64,000 nt of DNA, taken from positions 78,849,816-78,913,815 of the forward strand of contig CM072801.1 of assembly GCA_037013495.1 (NCBI GenBank). Direction: 5' to 3'. The translations under genes and the position numbers were made by a program. The stretch is from Hippophae tibetana. Lineage: Eukaryota; Streptophyta; Magnoliopsida; Rosales; Elaeagnaceae. Positions 22,589 to 36,600 of the stretch are shown here, piece after piece. Position 1 is the first letter of the stretch. Every line of letters begins with the position of its first letter. Under the pieces are notes generated by a model. That model was given only the letters and a program-made list of their open reading frames with translations, was not told the DNA's origin and ran no database searches.

Positions 22589-25500
22589 ATGCATCCAAAC
22601 GACATTTATAATAAATCAAATCGAAGCTCGTTTCGATTACTAAAAGACAACCTTACATTATTTCATTACTCCTTGTTTCTGAACCCAAGTTTGTTTATTT
22701 ACCCTATTTACATACGTCTAAAAGTTTGGTCGTATCATATGGAGTTGTTTTTGGTTCTTGTTCCTTAGGCTTCAATTACGATCATCTTAACCACATTAAT
22801 GGTTATTCAATCGTTCCTATTTGTTGGAGTTCCTATATTACCAGGTTCTTTGTCAAAAGGATATAAGTCATTTCGAATCATAGCCGTGGTTTCTGAAAAT
22901 AGGTTTTGTACATGCTTCTATCCTTTTTCTAATGTTATGTTTTTACAAAACATCATTATTTGATTGTTTATTGTGTTTTTGAGTCATAAATCACCTAAAA
23001 TAGAAGGAATTTTCACCCACAAGTCTTGCATTTTCTTTAAATATTTTTGTCGTTGTTTTCGTCATTGGATTTATTTTCGCATTTTTCATTGAATTCTTCC
23101 TATCTTTTTCTTGTTCTTTTACTTATTTGTTTAATTTATCTTTGTTCTTCTATAAAACAAGAGACTTGTTGCAATTCACTGTTTCGAAAAAATAACTAAT
23201 AATTTGGGTTGAAGCTTTAAACTGTCATAACTTTTAATTCATGCATCCAAATGACTATTATAATAAATCAAATCGAAGCTCGTTTCGATTACTACAAAGA
23301 CAACTTTACATTATTTCATTACTCCTTGTTTCTGAACCCAAGTTTGTTTATTTACCCTATTTACATATGTCTAAAAGTTTAGTCGTATTATATGGAGTTG
23401 TTTTTGGTTCTTGTTCCTTAGGCTTCAATTACGATCATCTTAACCACATTAATGGTTATTCAATCGTTCCTATTTGTTGGAGTTCCTATATTACCAGGTT
23501 CTTTGTCAAAAGGATATAAGTCATTTCGAATCATAGCCGTGGTTTCTGAAAATAGGTTTTGTACATGCTTCTATCCTTTTTCTAATGTTATGTTTTTACA
23601 AAACATCATTATTTGATTGTTTATTGTGTTTTTGAGTCATAAATCACCTAAAATAGAAGGAATTTTCACCCACGAGTCTTGCATTTTCTTTAAATATTTT
23701 TGTCGTTGTTTTCGTCATTTGATTTATTTTTGTGTTTTTCATTGAATTCTTCCTATCTTTTTCTTGTTCTTTTACTTATGTTTTTAATTTATCTTTGTTC
23801 TTCTAAAAAACAAGAGTGTTGTTGCAATTCACTGTTTCGAAAAAATAACTAATAATTTGGGTTGAAGCTTTAAACTGTCATAACTTTTAATTCATGCATC
23901 CAAACGACTATTATAATAAATCAAATCGAAGCTCGCTTCGATTACTACAAAGACAACCTTACATTATTTCATTACTCCTTGTTTCTGAACCCAAGTGTGT
24001 TTATTTACCCTATTTACATACGTCTAAAAGTTTGGTCGTATCATATGGAGTTGTTTTTGGTTCTTGTTCCTTAGGCTTCAATTACGATCATCTTAACCAC
24101 ATTAATGGTTATTCAATCGTTCCTATTTGTTGGAGTTCCTATATTACCAGGTTCTTCGCCTAAAGGATATAAGTCATTTCGAATCATAGCCGTGGTTTCT
24201 GAAAATAGGTTCTCTACATGCTTCTATCTGTTTTCTAATGTTATATTTTTACAAAACATCATTATTTGATTGTTTATTGTGTTTTTGAGTCATAAATCAC
24301 CTAAAATAGAAGGAATTTTCACCCACAAGTCTTGCATTTTCTTTAAATATTTTTGTCGTTGTTTTCGTCATTGGATTTATTTTCGCATTTTTCATTTAAT
24401 TCTTCCTATCTTTTTCTTTTTCTTTTACTTATGTGTTTAATTTATCTTTGTTCTTCTAAAAAACAAGAGAGTTGTTGCAATTCACTGTTTCGAAAAAATA
24501 ACTAATAATTTGGGTTGAAGCTTTAAACTGTCATAACTTTTAATTCATGCATCCAAATGACTATTATAATAAATCAAATCGAAGCTCGTTTCGATTACGA
24601 CAAAGACAACCTTACATTGTTTCATTACTCCTTGTTTCTGAACCCAAGTTTGTTTATTTACCCTATTTACATACGTCTAAAAATTTGGTCGTATCATATG
24701 GAGTTGTTTTTGGTTCTTGTTCCTTAGGCTTCAATTACGATCATCTTAACAACATTAATGGTTATTCAATCGTTCCTATTTGTTGGAGTTCCTATATTAC
24801 CAGGTTCTTCGCCTAAAGGATATAAGTCATTTCGAATCATTGCCGTGGTTTCTGAAAATAGGTTCTCTACATGCTTCTATCTGTTTTCTAATGTTATATT
24901 TTTACAAAACATCATTATTTGATTGTTTATTGTGTTTTTGAGTCATAAATCACCTAAAATAGAAGGAATTTTCACCCACAAGTCTTGCATTTTCTTTAAA
25001 TATTTTTGTCGTTGTTTTCGTCATTGGATTTATTTTCGCATTTTTCATTGAATTCTTCCTATCTTTTTCTTGTTCTTTTACTTATGTGTTTAATTTATCT
25101 TTGTTCTTCTAAATAACAAGAGAGTTGTTGCAATTCACTGTTACGAAAAAATAACTAATAATTTGGGTTGAAGCTTTAAACTGTCATAACTTTTAATTCA
25201 TGCATCCAAACGACATTTATAATAAATCAAATCGAAGCTCGTTTCGATTACTAAAAGACAACCTTACATTATTTCATTACTCCTTGTTTCTGAACCCAAG
25301 TTTGTTTATTTACCCTATTTACATACGTCTAAAAGTTTGGTCGTATCATATGGAGTTGTTTTTGGTTCTTGTTCCTTAGGCTTCAATTACGATCATCTTA
25401 ACCACATTAATGGTTATTCAATCGTTCCTATTTGTTGGAGTTCCTATATTACCAGGTTCTTTGTCAAAAGGATATAAGTCATTTCGAATCATAGCCGTGG

Positions 25501-27157
25501 TTTCTGAAAATAGGTTTTGTACATGCTTCTATCCTTTTTCTAATGTTATGTTTTTACAAAACATCATTATTTGATTGTTTATTGTGTTTTTGAGTCATAA
25601 ATCACCTAAAATAGAAGGAATTTTCACCCACGAGTCTTGCATTTTCTTTAAATATTTTTGTCGTTGTTTTCGTCATTGGATTTATTTTTGTGTTTTTCAT
25701 TGAATTCTTCCTATCTTTTTCTTGTTCTTTTACTTATGTTTTTAATTTATCTTTGTTCTTCTAAAAAACAAGAGTGTTGTTGCAATTCACTGTTTCGAAA
25801 AAATAACTAATAATTTGGGTTGAAGCTTTAAACTGTCATAACTTTTAATTCATGCATCCAAACGACTATTATAATAAATCAAATCGAAGCTCGCTTCGAT
25901 TACTACAAAGACAACCTTACATTATTTCATTACTCCTTGTTTCTGAACCCAAGTGTGTTTATTTACCCTATTTACATACGTCTAAAAGTTTGGTCGTATC
26001 ATATGGAGTTGTTTTTGGTTCTTGTTCCTTAGGCTTCAATTACGATCATCTTAACCACATTAATGGTTATTCAATCGTTCCTATTTGTTGGAGTTCCTAT
26101 ATTACCAGGTTCTTCCCCTAAAGGATATATGTCATTTCGAATCATAGCCGTGGTTTCTGAAAATAGGTTCTCTACATGCTTCTATCTGTTTTCTAATGTT
26201 ATATTTTTACAAAACATCATTATTTGATTGTTTATTGTGTTTTTGAGTCATAAATCACCTAAAATAGAAGGAATTTTCACCCACAAGTCTTGCATTTTCT
26301 TTAAATATTTTTGTCGTTGTTTTCGTCATTGGATTTATTTTCGCATTTTTCATTGAATTCTTCCTATCTTTTTCTTTTTCTTTTACTTATGTGTTTAATT
26401 TATCTTTGTTCTTCTAAAAAACAAGAGAGTTGTTGCAATTCACTGTTTCGAAAAAATAACTAATAATTTGGGTTGAAGCTTTAAACTGTCATAACTTTTA
26501 ATTCATGCATCCAAACGACTATTATAATAAATCAAATCGAAGCTCGCTTCGATTACTACAAAGACAACCTTACATTATTTCATTACTCCTTGTTTCTGAA
26601 CCCAAGTGTGTTTATTTACCCTATTTACATACGTCTAAAAGTTTGGTCGTATCATATGGAGTTGTTTTTGGTTCTTGTTCCTTAGGCTTCCATTACGATC
26701 ATCTTAACCACATTAATGGTTATTCAATCGTTCCTATTTGTTGGAGTTCCTATATTACCAGGTTCTTCGCCTAAAGGATATAAGTCATTTCGAATCATAG
26801 CCGTGGTTTCTGAAAATAGGTTCTCTACATGCTTCTATCTGTTTTCTAATGTTATATTTTTACAAAACATCATTATTTGATTGTTTATTGTGTTTTTGAG
26901 TCATAAATCACCTAAAATAGAAGGAATTTTCACCCACAAGTCTTGCATTTTCTTTAAATATTTTTGTCGTTGTTTTCTTCATTGGATTTATTTTCGCATT
27001 TTTCATTGAATTCTTCCTATCTTTTTCTTGTTCTTTTACTTATGTGTTTAATTTATCTTTGTTCTTCTAAATAACAAGAGAGTTGTTGCAATTCACTGTT
27101 ACGAAAAAATAACTAATAATTTGGGTTGAAGCTTTAAACTGTCATAACTTTTAATTC
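22589..27157 (+). repeat. 7-mer HOR unit, copy 2 (B/K-E-C-A'-B-C-C/A)
   Basis: Starts are 22589 B/K, 23241 E, 23894 C, 24547 A', 25200 B, 25852 C and 26505 C/A. It matches copy 1 monomer for monomer, with two changes at its ends. The first monomer begins as B (ACTAAAAGAC, GGTTTTGTACATG) and from about 23017 becomes K-like (CCCACAAGTC, TTATTTGTTT, CTATAAAACAAGAG). The last monomer is C-like in its 5' part and A-like in its 3' part (CTAAATAACAAG, CTGTTACG). The monomer at 25852 lacks the CATTTAATTC change of the other C copies and has TTCCCCTAAAGG. Confidence 0.85.
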
Positions 27158-27809
27158 ATGCATCCAAATGACTATTATAATAAATCAAATCGAAGGTCGC
27201 TTCGATTACTACAAAGACAACCTTACATTATTTCATTACTCCTTGTTTCTGAACCATGTTTGTTTATTTACCCTATTTACATACGTCTAAAAGTTTGGTC
27301 GTATCATATGGAGTTGTTTTTGGTTCTTGTTCCTTAGGCTTCAATTACGATCATCTTAACCACATTAATGGTTATTCAATCGTTCCTATTTGTTGGAGTT
27401 CCTATATTACCAGGTTCTTTGGCAAAAGGATATAAGTCATATCGAATCATAGCCGTGGTTTCTCAAAATAGGTTCTCCACATGCTTCTATCCTTTTTCTA
27501 ATGTTATGTTTTTACAAAACATCATTATTTGATTGTTTATTGTGTTTTTGAGTCATAAATCACCTAAAATAGAAGGAATTTTCACCCACAAGTCTTGCAT
27601 TTTCTTTAAATATTTTTGTCGTTGTTTTCGTCATTGGATTTATTTTCGCATTTTTCATTGAATTCTTCCTATCTTTTTCTTGTTCTTTTACTTATTTGTT
27701 TAATTTATCTTTGTTCTTCTATAAAACAAGAGAGTTGTTGCAATTCACTGTTTCGAAAAAATAACTAATAATTTGGGTTGAAGCTTTAAACTGTCATAAC
27801 TTTTAATTC
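27158..27809 (+). repeat. K-class monomer, start of a third 7-mer copy that does not continue
   Basis: It shares GAAGGTCGC, a one-base deletion in the same place (here GAACCATG), CTCAAAATAGG and CTATAAAACAAGAG with the monomer at 18020. The two starts are 9138 bp apart, exactly twice the 4569-bp 7-mer. The next monomer is not E, so the 7-mer pattern stops here. Confidence 0.8.
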
Positions 27810-30421
27810 ATGCATCCAAATGACTATTATAATAAATCAAATCGAAGCTCGTTTCGATTACTACAAAGACAACCTTACATTATTTCATTACTCCTTGTTT
27901 CTGAACCCAAGTTTGTTTATTTACCCTATTTACATACGTCTAAAAGTTTGGTCGTATCATATGGAGTTATTTTTGGTTCTTGTTCCTTAGGCTTCAATTA
28001 CGATCATCTTAACCACATTAATGGTTATTCAATCGTTCCTATTTGTTGGAGTTCCTATATTACCAGGTTCTTTGGCAAAAGGATATAAGTCATATCGAAT
28101 AATAGCCGTGGTTTCTGAAAATAGGTTCTCCACATGCTTCTTTCCTTTTTCTAATGTTATGTTTTTACAAAACATCATTATTTGATTGTTTATTGTGTTT
28201 TTGAGTCATAAATCACCTAAAATAGAAGGAATTTTCACCCACAAGTCTTGCATTTTCTTTAAATATTTTTGTCGTTGTTTTCGTCATTGGATTTATTTTC
28301 GCATTTTTCATTGAATTCTTCCTATCTTTTTCTTGTTCTTTTACTTATTTGTTTAATTTATCTTTGTTCTTCTAAAAAACAAGAGAGTTGTTGCAATTCA
28401 CTGTTTCGAAAAAATAACTAATAATTTGGGTTGAAGCTTTAAACTGTCATAACTTTTAATTCATGCATCCAAATGACTATTATAATAAATCAAATCGAAG
28501 CTCGTTTCGATTACGACAAAGACAACCTTACATTATTTCATTACTCCTTGTTTCTGAACCCAAGTTTGTTTATTTACCCTATTTACATACGTCTAAAAGT
28601 TTGGTCGTATCATATGGAGTCGTTTTTGGTTCTTGTTCCTTAGGCTTCAATTACGATCATCTTAACCACATTAATGGTTATTCAATCGTTCCTATTTGTT
28701 GGAGTTCCTATATTACCAGGTTCTTTGGCAAAAGGATATAAGTCATATCGAATCATAGCCGTGGTTTCTGAAAATAGGTTCTCCACATGCTTCTATCCTT
28801 TTTCTAATGTTATGTTTTTACAAAACATCATTATTTGATTGTTTATTGTGTTTTTGAGTCATTAATCACCTAAAATAGAAGGAATTTTCACCCACAAGTC
28901 TTGCATTTTCTTTAAATATTTTTGTCGTTGTTTTCGTCATTGGATTTATTTTCGCATTTTTCATTGAATTCTTCCTATCTTTTTCTTGTTCTTTTACTTA
29001 TTTGTTTAATTTATCTTTGTTCTTCTAAAAAACAAGAGAGTTGTTGCAATTCACTGTTTCGAAAAAATAACTAATAATTTGGGTTGAAGCTTTAAACTGT
29101 CATAACTTTTAATTCATGCATCCAAATGACTATTATAATAAATCAAATCGAAGCTCGTTTCGATTACTACAAAGACAACCTTACATTATTTCATTACTCC
29201 TTGTTTCTGAACCCAAGTTTGTTTATTTACCCTATTTACATACGTCTAAAAGTTTGGTCGTATTATATGGAGTTGTTTTTGGTTCTTGTTCCTTAGGCTT
29301 CAATTACGATCATCTTAACCACATTAATGGTTATTCAATCGTTCCTATTTTTTGTAGTTCCTATATTACCAGGTTCTTCGCCTAAAGGATATAAGTCATA
29401 TGGAATCACAGCCGTGGTTTCTGAAAATAGGTTCTGTACATGCTTCTATCTATTTTCTAATGTTATATTTTTACAAAACATCATTATTTGATTGTTTATT
29501 GTGTTTTTGAATCATGAATCACTCAAAATAGAACGAATTTTCACCCACAAGTCTTGCATTTTCTTTAAATATTTTTGTCGTTGTTTTCGTCATTGGATTT
29601 GTTTTCGCATTTTTCATTGAATTCTTCCTATCTTTTTCTTGTTCTTTTACTTATGTGTTTAATTTATCTTTGTTCTTCTAAAAAACAAGAGAGTTGTTGC
29701 AAATCACTGTTTTGAAAAAATAACTAATAATTTGGGTTGAAGCTTTAAACTGTCATAACTTTTAATTCATGCATCCAAATGACTATTATAATAAATCAAA
29801 TCGAAGCTCGTTTCGATTACGACAAAGACAACCTTACATTATTTCATTACTCCTTGTTTCTGAACCCAAGTTTGTTTATTTACCCTATTTACATACGTCT
29901 AAAAGTTTGGTCGTATCATATGGAGTTGTTTTTGGTTCTTGTTCCTTAGGCTTCAATTACGATCATCTTAACCACATTAATGGTTATTCAATCGTTCCTA
30001 TTTGTTGGAGTTCCTATATTAATAGGTTCTTTGGCAAAAGGATATAAGTCATATGGAATCACAGCCGTGGTTTCTGAAAATAGGTTCTGTACATGCTTCT
30101 ATCCTTTTTCTAATGTTATGTTTTTACAAAACATCATTATTTGATTGTTTATTGTGTTTTGGAGTCATAAATCACCTAAAATAGAAGGAATTTTCACCCA
30201 CAAGTCTTGCATTTTCTTTAAATATTTTTGTCGTTGTTTTCGTCATTGGATTTATTTTCGCATTTTTCATTGAATTCTTCCTATCTTTTTCTTGTTCTTT
30301 TACTTATTTGTTTAATTTATCTTTGTTCTTCTAAAAAACAAGAGAGTTGTTGCAATTCACTGTTTCGAAAAAATAACTAATAATTTGGGTTGAAGCTTTA
30401 AACTGTCATAACTTTTAATTC
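27810..30421 (+). repeat. four monomers with two-monomer alternation (27810, 28463, 29116, 29769)
   Basis: Monomers with CGATTACTAC (27810, 29116) alternate with monomers carrying CGATTACGAC (28463, 29769), suggesting an old dimer. Individual differences are many: ATAATAGCC and CTTCTTTCC in 27810, GAGTCGTTTTTGG and CATTAATCACC in 28463, TTGAATCATG and GCAAATCAC in 29116, TTAATAGGTTC and TTTGGAGTC in 29769. This is among the less homogenised parts of the window. Confidence 0.7.
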
Positions 30422-33400
30422 ATGCATCCAAATGACTATTATAATAAATCAAATCGAAGCTCGTTTCGATTACTACAAAGACAACCTTACATTATTTCAT
30501 TACTCCTTGTTTCTGAACCCAAGTTTGTTTATTTACCCTATTTACATACGTCTAAAAGTTTGGTCGTATTATATGGAGTTATTTTTGGTTCTTGTTCCTT
30601 AGGCTTCAATTACGATCATCTTAACCACATTAATGGTTATTCAATCATTCCAATTTGTTGGAGTTCCTATATTACTAGGTTCTTTGGCAAAAGGATATAA
30701 GTCATATCGAATCATCGCCGTGGTTTCTGAAAATAGGTTCTCCACATGCTTCTATCCTTTTTCTAATGTTATGTTTTTACAAAACATCATTATTTGATTG
30801 TTTATTATGTTTTTGAGTCATAAATCACCTAAAATAGAAGGAATTTTCACCCACGAGTCTTGCATTTTCTTTAAATATTTTTGTCGTTGGTTTCGTCATT
30901 GGATTTATTTTCACATTTTCATTCTATTCTTCCTATCTTTTTCTTGTTCTTTTACTTATGTGTTTAATTTATCTTTGTTCTTCTAAAAAACAAGAGTGTT
31001 GTTGCAATTCACTGTTTCGAAAAAATAACTAATAATTTGGGTTGAAGCTTTAAACTGTCATAACTTTTAATTCATGCATCCAAATGACTATTATAATAAA
31101 TCAAATCGAAGCTCGTTTCAATTACGACAAAGACAACCTTACATTATTTCATTACTCCTTGTTTCTGAACCCAAGTTTGTTTATTTACCCTATTTACATA
31201 CGTCTAAACGTTTGGTCGTATCATATGGAGTTGTTTTTGGTTCTTGTTCCTTAGGCTTCAATTACGATCATCTTAACCACTTTAATGGTTATTCAATCGT
31301 TCCTATTTGTTGGAGGTCCTATATTACCAGGTTCTTCGCCTAAAGGATATAAGTCATATGGAATCACAGCCATGGTTTCTGAAAATAGGTTCTCTACATG
31401 CTTCTATCTGTTTTCTAATGTTATATTTTTACAAAACATTATTATTTGATTGTTTATTGTGTTTTTGAGTCATGAATGACTCAAAATAGAAGGAGTTTTC
31501 ACCCACAAGTATTGCATTTTCTTTAAATATTTTTGTCGTTGTTTTCGTCATTGGATTTATTTTTACATTTTTCATTGAATTCTTCCTATCTTTTTCTTGT
31601 TATTTTACTTATGTGTTTAATTTATCTTTGTTCTTCTAAAAAACAAGAGAGTTGTTGCAATTCACTGTTTCGAAAAAATAACTAATAATTTGGGTTGAAG
31701 CTTTAAACTGTCATAACTTTTAATTCATGCATCCATAACGACTATTATAATAAATCAAATCGAAGCTCGTTTCGATTACTACAATGAAAACCTTACATTA
31801 TTTCATTACTCCTTGTTTCTGAACCCAAGTTTGTTTATTTACCCTATTTACATACGTCTAAAAGTTTGGTCGTATCATATGGAGTTGTTTTTCATTCTTG
31901 TTCCTTAGGCTTCAATTACGATCATCTTAACCACATTAATGGTTATTCAATCGTTCCAATTTGTTGGAGTTCCATTATTACCAGGTTCTTCGCCTAAAGG
32001 ATATAAGTCATATGGAATCACAGCCGTGGTTTCTGAAAATAGGTTCTGTACATGCTTCTATCTATTTTCTAATGTTATATTTTTACAAAACATCATTATT
32101 TGATTTTTTATTGTGTTTTTGAGTCATGAATCACTCAAAATAGAAGGAATTTTCACCCACAAGTCTTGCATTTTCTTTAAATATTTTTGTCGTTGTTTTC
32201 GTCATTGGATTTATTTTCGCATTTTTCATTGAATTCTTCCTATCTTTTTCTTGTTGTTTTACTTATGTGTTTAATTTATCTTTGTTCTTCTAAAAAACAA
32301 GAGAGTTGTTGCCATTCACCGTTTCGAAAAAATAACTAATAATTTGGGTTGAATCTTTAAACTGTCATAACTTTTAATTCATGCATCCAAACGACATTTA
32401 TAATAAATCAAATCGAAGCTCGTTTCGATTACTACAAAGACAACCTTACATTATTTCATTACTCCTTGTTTCTGAACCAAAGTTTGTTTATTTACCCTAT
32501 TTACATACGTCTAAAAGTTTGGTCATATCATATGGAGTTGTTTTTGGTTCTTGTTCCTTACGCTTCAATTACGATCATCTTAACCACATTAATGGTTATT
32601 CAATCGTTCCTATTTGTTGGAGTTCCTATATTACCAGGTTCTTTGGCAAAAGGATATAAGTCATTTCGAATCATAGCCGTGGTTTCTGAAAATAGGTTCT
32701 GTACATGCTTCTATCCTTTTTCTAATGTTATGTTTTTACAAAACATCATTATTTGATTGTTTATTGTGTTTTTGAGTCATAAATCACCTAAAATAGAAGG
32801 AATTTTCACCCACAAGTCTTGCATTTTCTTTAAATATTTTTGTCGTTGTTTTCGTCATTGGATTTATTTTCGCATTTTTCATTGAATTCTTCCTATCTTT
32901 TTCTTGTTATTTTACCTATGTGTTTAATTTATCTTTGTTCTTCTAAAAAACAAGAGAGTTGTCTGCCATTCACTGTTTCGAAAAAATAACTAATAATTTG
33001 GGTTGAAGCTTTAAACTGTCATAACTTTTAATTCATGCATCCAAATGACTATTATAATTAATCAAATCGAAGCTCGTTTCCATTACTACAAAGACAACCT
33101 TACATTATTTCATTACTCCTTGTTTCTGAACCCAAGTTTTTTTATTTACCCTATTTACATACGTCTAAAAGTTTGGTCGTATCATATGGAGTTGTTTTTG
33201 GTTCTTGTTCCTTAGGCTTCAATTACGATCATCTTAACCACATTAATGGTTATTCAATCGTTCCTATTTGTTGGAGTTCCTATATTACCAGGGTCTTTGG
33301 CAAAAGGATAAAAGTCATATGGAATCACAGCCGTGGTTTCTGAAAATAGGTTCTGTACATGCTTCTATCCTTTTTCTAATGTTATGTTTTTACAAAACAT

Positions 33401-33687
33401 CATTATTTGATTGTTTATTGTGTTTTTGAGTCATAAATCACCTAAAATAGAAGCAATTTTCACCCACAAGTCTTGCATTTTCTTTAAATATTTTTGTCGT
33501 TGTTTTCGTCATTGGATTTATTTTCGCATTTTTCATTGAATTCTTCCTATCTTTTTCTTGTTCTTTTACTTATTTGTTTAATTTATCTTTGTTCTTCTAA
33601 AAAACAAGAGAGTTGTTGCAATTCACTGTTTCGAAAAAATAACTAATAATTTGGGTTGAAGCTTTAAACTGTCATAACTTTTAATTC
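30422..33687 (+). repeat. 5-mer HOR unit, copy 1 (30422, 31074, 31727, 32381, 33035)
   Basis: Each position has private markers. First: CGTATTATATGG, TTACTAGGTTC, ATCATCGCCG and TCACATTTTCATTC, with the last costing one base. Second: CTAAACGTTTGG, CCACTTTAATGG, GGAGGTCC and AGCCATGG. Third: CCATAACGAC (one base gained), CAATGAAAACC and CCATTATTACC. Fourth: GAACCAAAG, CTTACGCTTC and GTCTGCC (one base gained). Fifth: AATTAATC, GTTTCCATT and CCAGGGTC. The next copy starts 3266 bp later. The fourth monomer has GAATCTTTAAAC just before its start, so the usual HindIII site is lost there. Confidence 0.88.
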
Positions 33688-36600
33688 ATGCATCCAAATG
33701 ACTATTATAATAAATCAAATCGAAGCTCGTTTCGATTACTACAAAGACAACCTTACATTATTTCATTACTCCTTGTTTCTGAACCCAAGTTTGTTTATTT
33801 ACCCTATTTACATACGTCTAAAAGTTTGGTCGTATTATATGGAGTTATTTTTGGTTCTTGTTCCTTAGGCTTCAATTACGATCATCTTAACCACATTAAT
33901 GGTTATTCAATCGTTCCAATTTGTTGGAGTTCCTATATTACTAGGTTCTTTGGCAAAAGGATATAAGTCATATCGAATCATCGCCGTGGTTTCTGAAAAT
34001 AGGTTCTCCACATGCTTCTATCCTTTTTCTAATGTTATGTTTTTACAAAACATCATTATTTGATTGTTTATTGTGTTTTTGAGTCATAAATCACCTAAAA
34101 TAGAAGGAATTTTCACCCACGAGTCTTGCATTTTCTTTAAATATTTTTGTCGTTGGTTTCGTCATTGGATTTATTTTCACATTTTCATTCTATTCTTCCT
34201 ATCTTTTTCTTGTTCTTTTACTTATGTGTTTAATTTATCTTTGTTCTTCTAAAAAATAAGAGTGTTGTTGCAATTCACTGTTTCGAAAAAATAACTAATA
34301 ATTTGGGTTGAAGCTTTAAGCTGTCATAACTTTTAATTCATGCATCCAAATGACTATTATAATAAATCAAATCGAACCTCGTTTCGATTACGACAAAGAC
34401 AACCTTACATTATTTCATTACTCCTTGTTTCTGAACCCAAGTTTGTTTATTTACCCTATTTACATACGTCTAAACGTTTGGTCGTATCATATGGAGTTGT
34501 TTTTGGTTCTTGTTCCTTAGGCTTCAATTACGATCATCTTAACCACTTTAATGGTTATTCAATCGTTCCTATTTGTTGGAGGTCCTATATTACCAGGTTC
34601 TTCGCCTAAAGGATATAAGTCATATGGAATCACAGCCATGGTTTCTGAAAATAGGTTCTCTACATGCTTCTATCTGTTTTCTAATGTTATATTTTTACAA
34701 AACATCATTATTTGATTGTTTATTGTGTTTTTGAGTCATGAATCACTCAAAATAGAAGGAGTTTTCACCCACAAGTATTGTATTTTCTTTAAATATTTTT
34801 GTCGTTGGTTTCGTCATTGGATTTATTTTTCGCATTTTTCATTCTATTCTTCCTATCTTTTTCTTGTTATTTTACTTATGTGTTTAATTTATCTTTATTC
34901 TTCTAAAAAACAAGAGAGTTGTTACAATTCACTGTTTCGAAAAAATAACTAATAATTTGGGTTAAAGCTTTAAACTGTCATAACTTTTAATTCATGCATC
35001 CATAACGACTATTATAATAAATCAAATCGAAGCTCGTTTCGATTACTACAATGAAAACCTTACATTATTTCATTACTCCTTGTTTCTGAACCCAAGTTTG
35101 TTTATTTACCCTATTTACATACGTCTAAAAGTTTAGTCGTATCATATGGAGTTGTTTTTCATTCTTGTTCCTTAGGCTTCAATTACGATCATCTTAACCA
35201 CATTAATGGTTATTCAATCGTTCCAATTTGTTGGAGTTCCATTATTACCAGGTTCTTCGCCTAAAGGATATAAGTCATATGGAATCACAGCCGTGGTTTC
35301 TGAAAATAGGTTCTGTACATGCTTCTATCTATTTTCTAATGTTATATTTTTACAAAACATCATTATTTGATTTTTTATTGTGTTTTTGAGTCATGAATCA
35401 CTCAAAATAGAAGGAATTTTCACCCACAAGTCTTGCATTTTCTTTAAATATTTTTGTCGTTGTTTTCGTCATTGGATTTATTTTTGCATTTTTCATTGAA
35501 TTCTTCCTATCTTTTTCTTGTTGTTTTACTTATGTGTTTAATTTATCTTTGTTCTTCTAAAAAACAAGAGAGTTGTTGCCATTCACCGTTTCGAAAAAAT
35601 AACTAATAATTTGGGTTGAAGTTTTAAACTGTCATAACTTTTAATTCATGCATCCAAACGACATTTATAATAAATCAAATCGAAGCTCGTTTCGATTACT
35701 ACAAAGACAACCTTACATTATTTCATTACTCCTTGTTTCTGAACCAAAGTTTGTTTATTTACCCTATTTACATACGTCTAAAAGTTTGGTCGTATCATAT
35801 GGAGTTGTTTTTGGTTCTTGTTCCTTACGCTTCAATTACGATCATCTTAACCACATTAATGGTTATTCAATCGTTCCTATTTGTTGGAGTTCCTATATTA
35901 CCAGGTTCTTTGGCAAAAGGATATAAGTCATTTCGAATCATAGCCGTGGTTTCTGAAAATAGGTTCTGTACATGCTTCTATCCTTTTTCTAATGTTATGT
36001 TTTTACAAAACATCATTATTTGATTGTTTATTGTGTTTTTGAGTCATAAATCACCTAAAATAGAAGGAATTTTCACCCACGAGTCTTGCATTTTCTTTAA
36101 ATATTTTTGTCGTTGTTTTCGTCATTGGATTTATTTTCGCATTTTTCATTGAATTCTTCCTATCTTTTTCTTGTTATTTTACCTATGTGTTTAATTTATC
36201 TTTGTTCTTCTAAAAAACAACAGAGTTGTCTGCCATTCACTGTTTCGAAAAAATAACTAATAATTTGGGTTGAAACTTTAAACTGTCATAACTTTTAATT
36301 CATGCAACCAAACAACATTTATAATTAATAAAATCGAAGCTCGTTTCAATTACTACAAATACAACCTTACATTATTTCATTACTCCTTGTTTCTGAACCC
36401 AAGTTTGTTTATTTACCCTATTTATATACGTCTAAAAGTTTGGTCGTATCATATGGAGTTGTTTTTGGTTCTTGTTCCTTAGGCTTCAATTACGATCATC
36501 TTAACCACATTAATGGTTATTCAATCGTTCCTATTTGTTGGAGTTCCTATATTACCAGGGTCTTTGGCAAAAGGATATAAGTCATATCGAATCATCGCCG

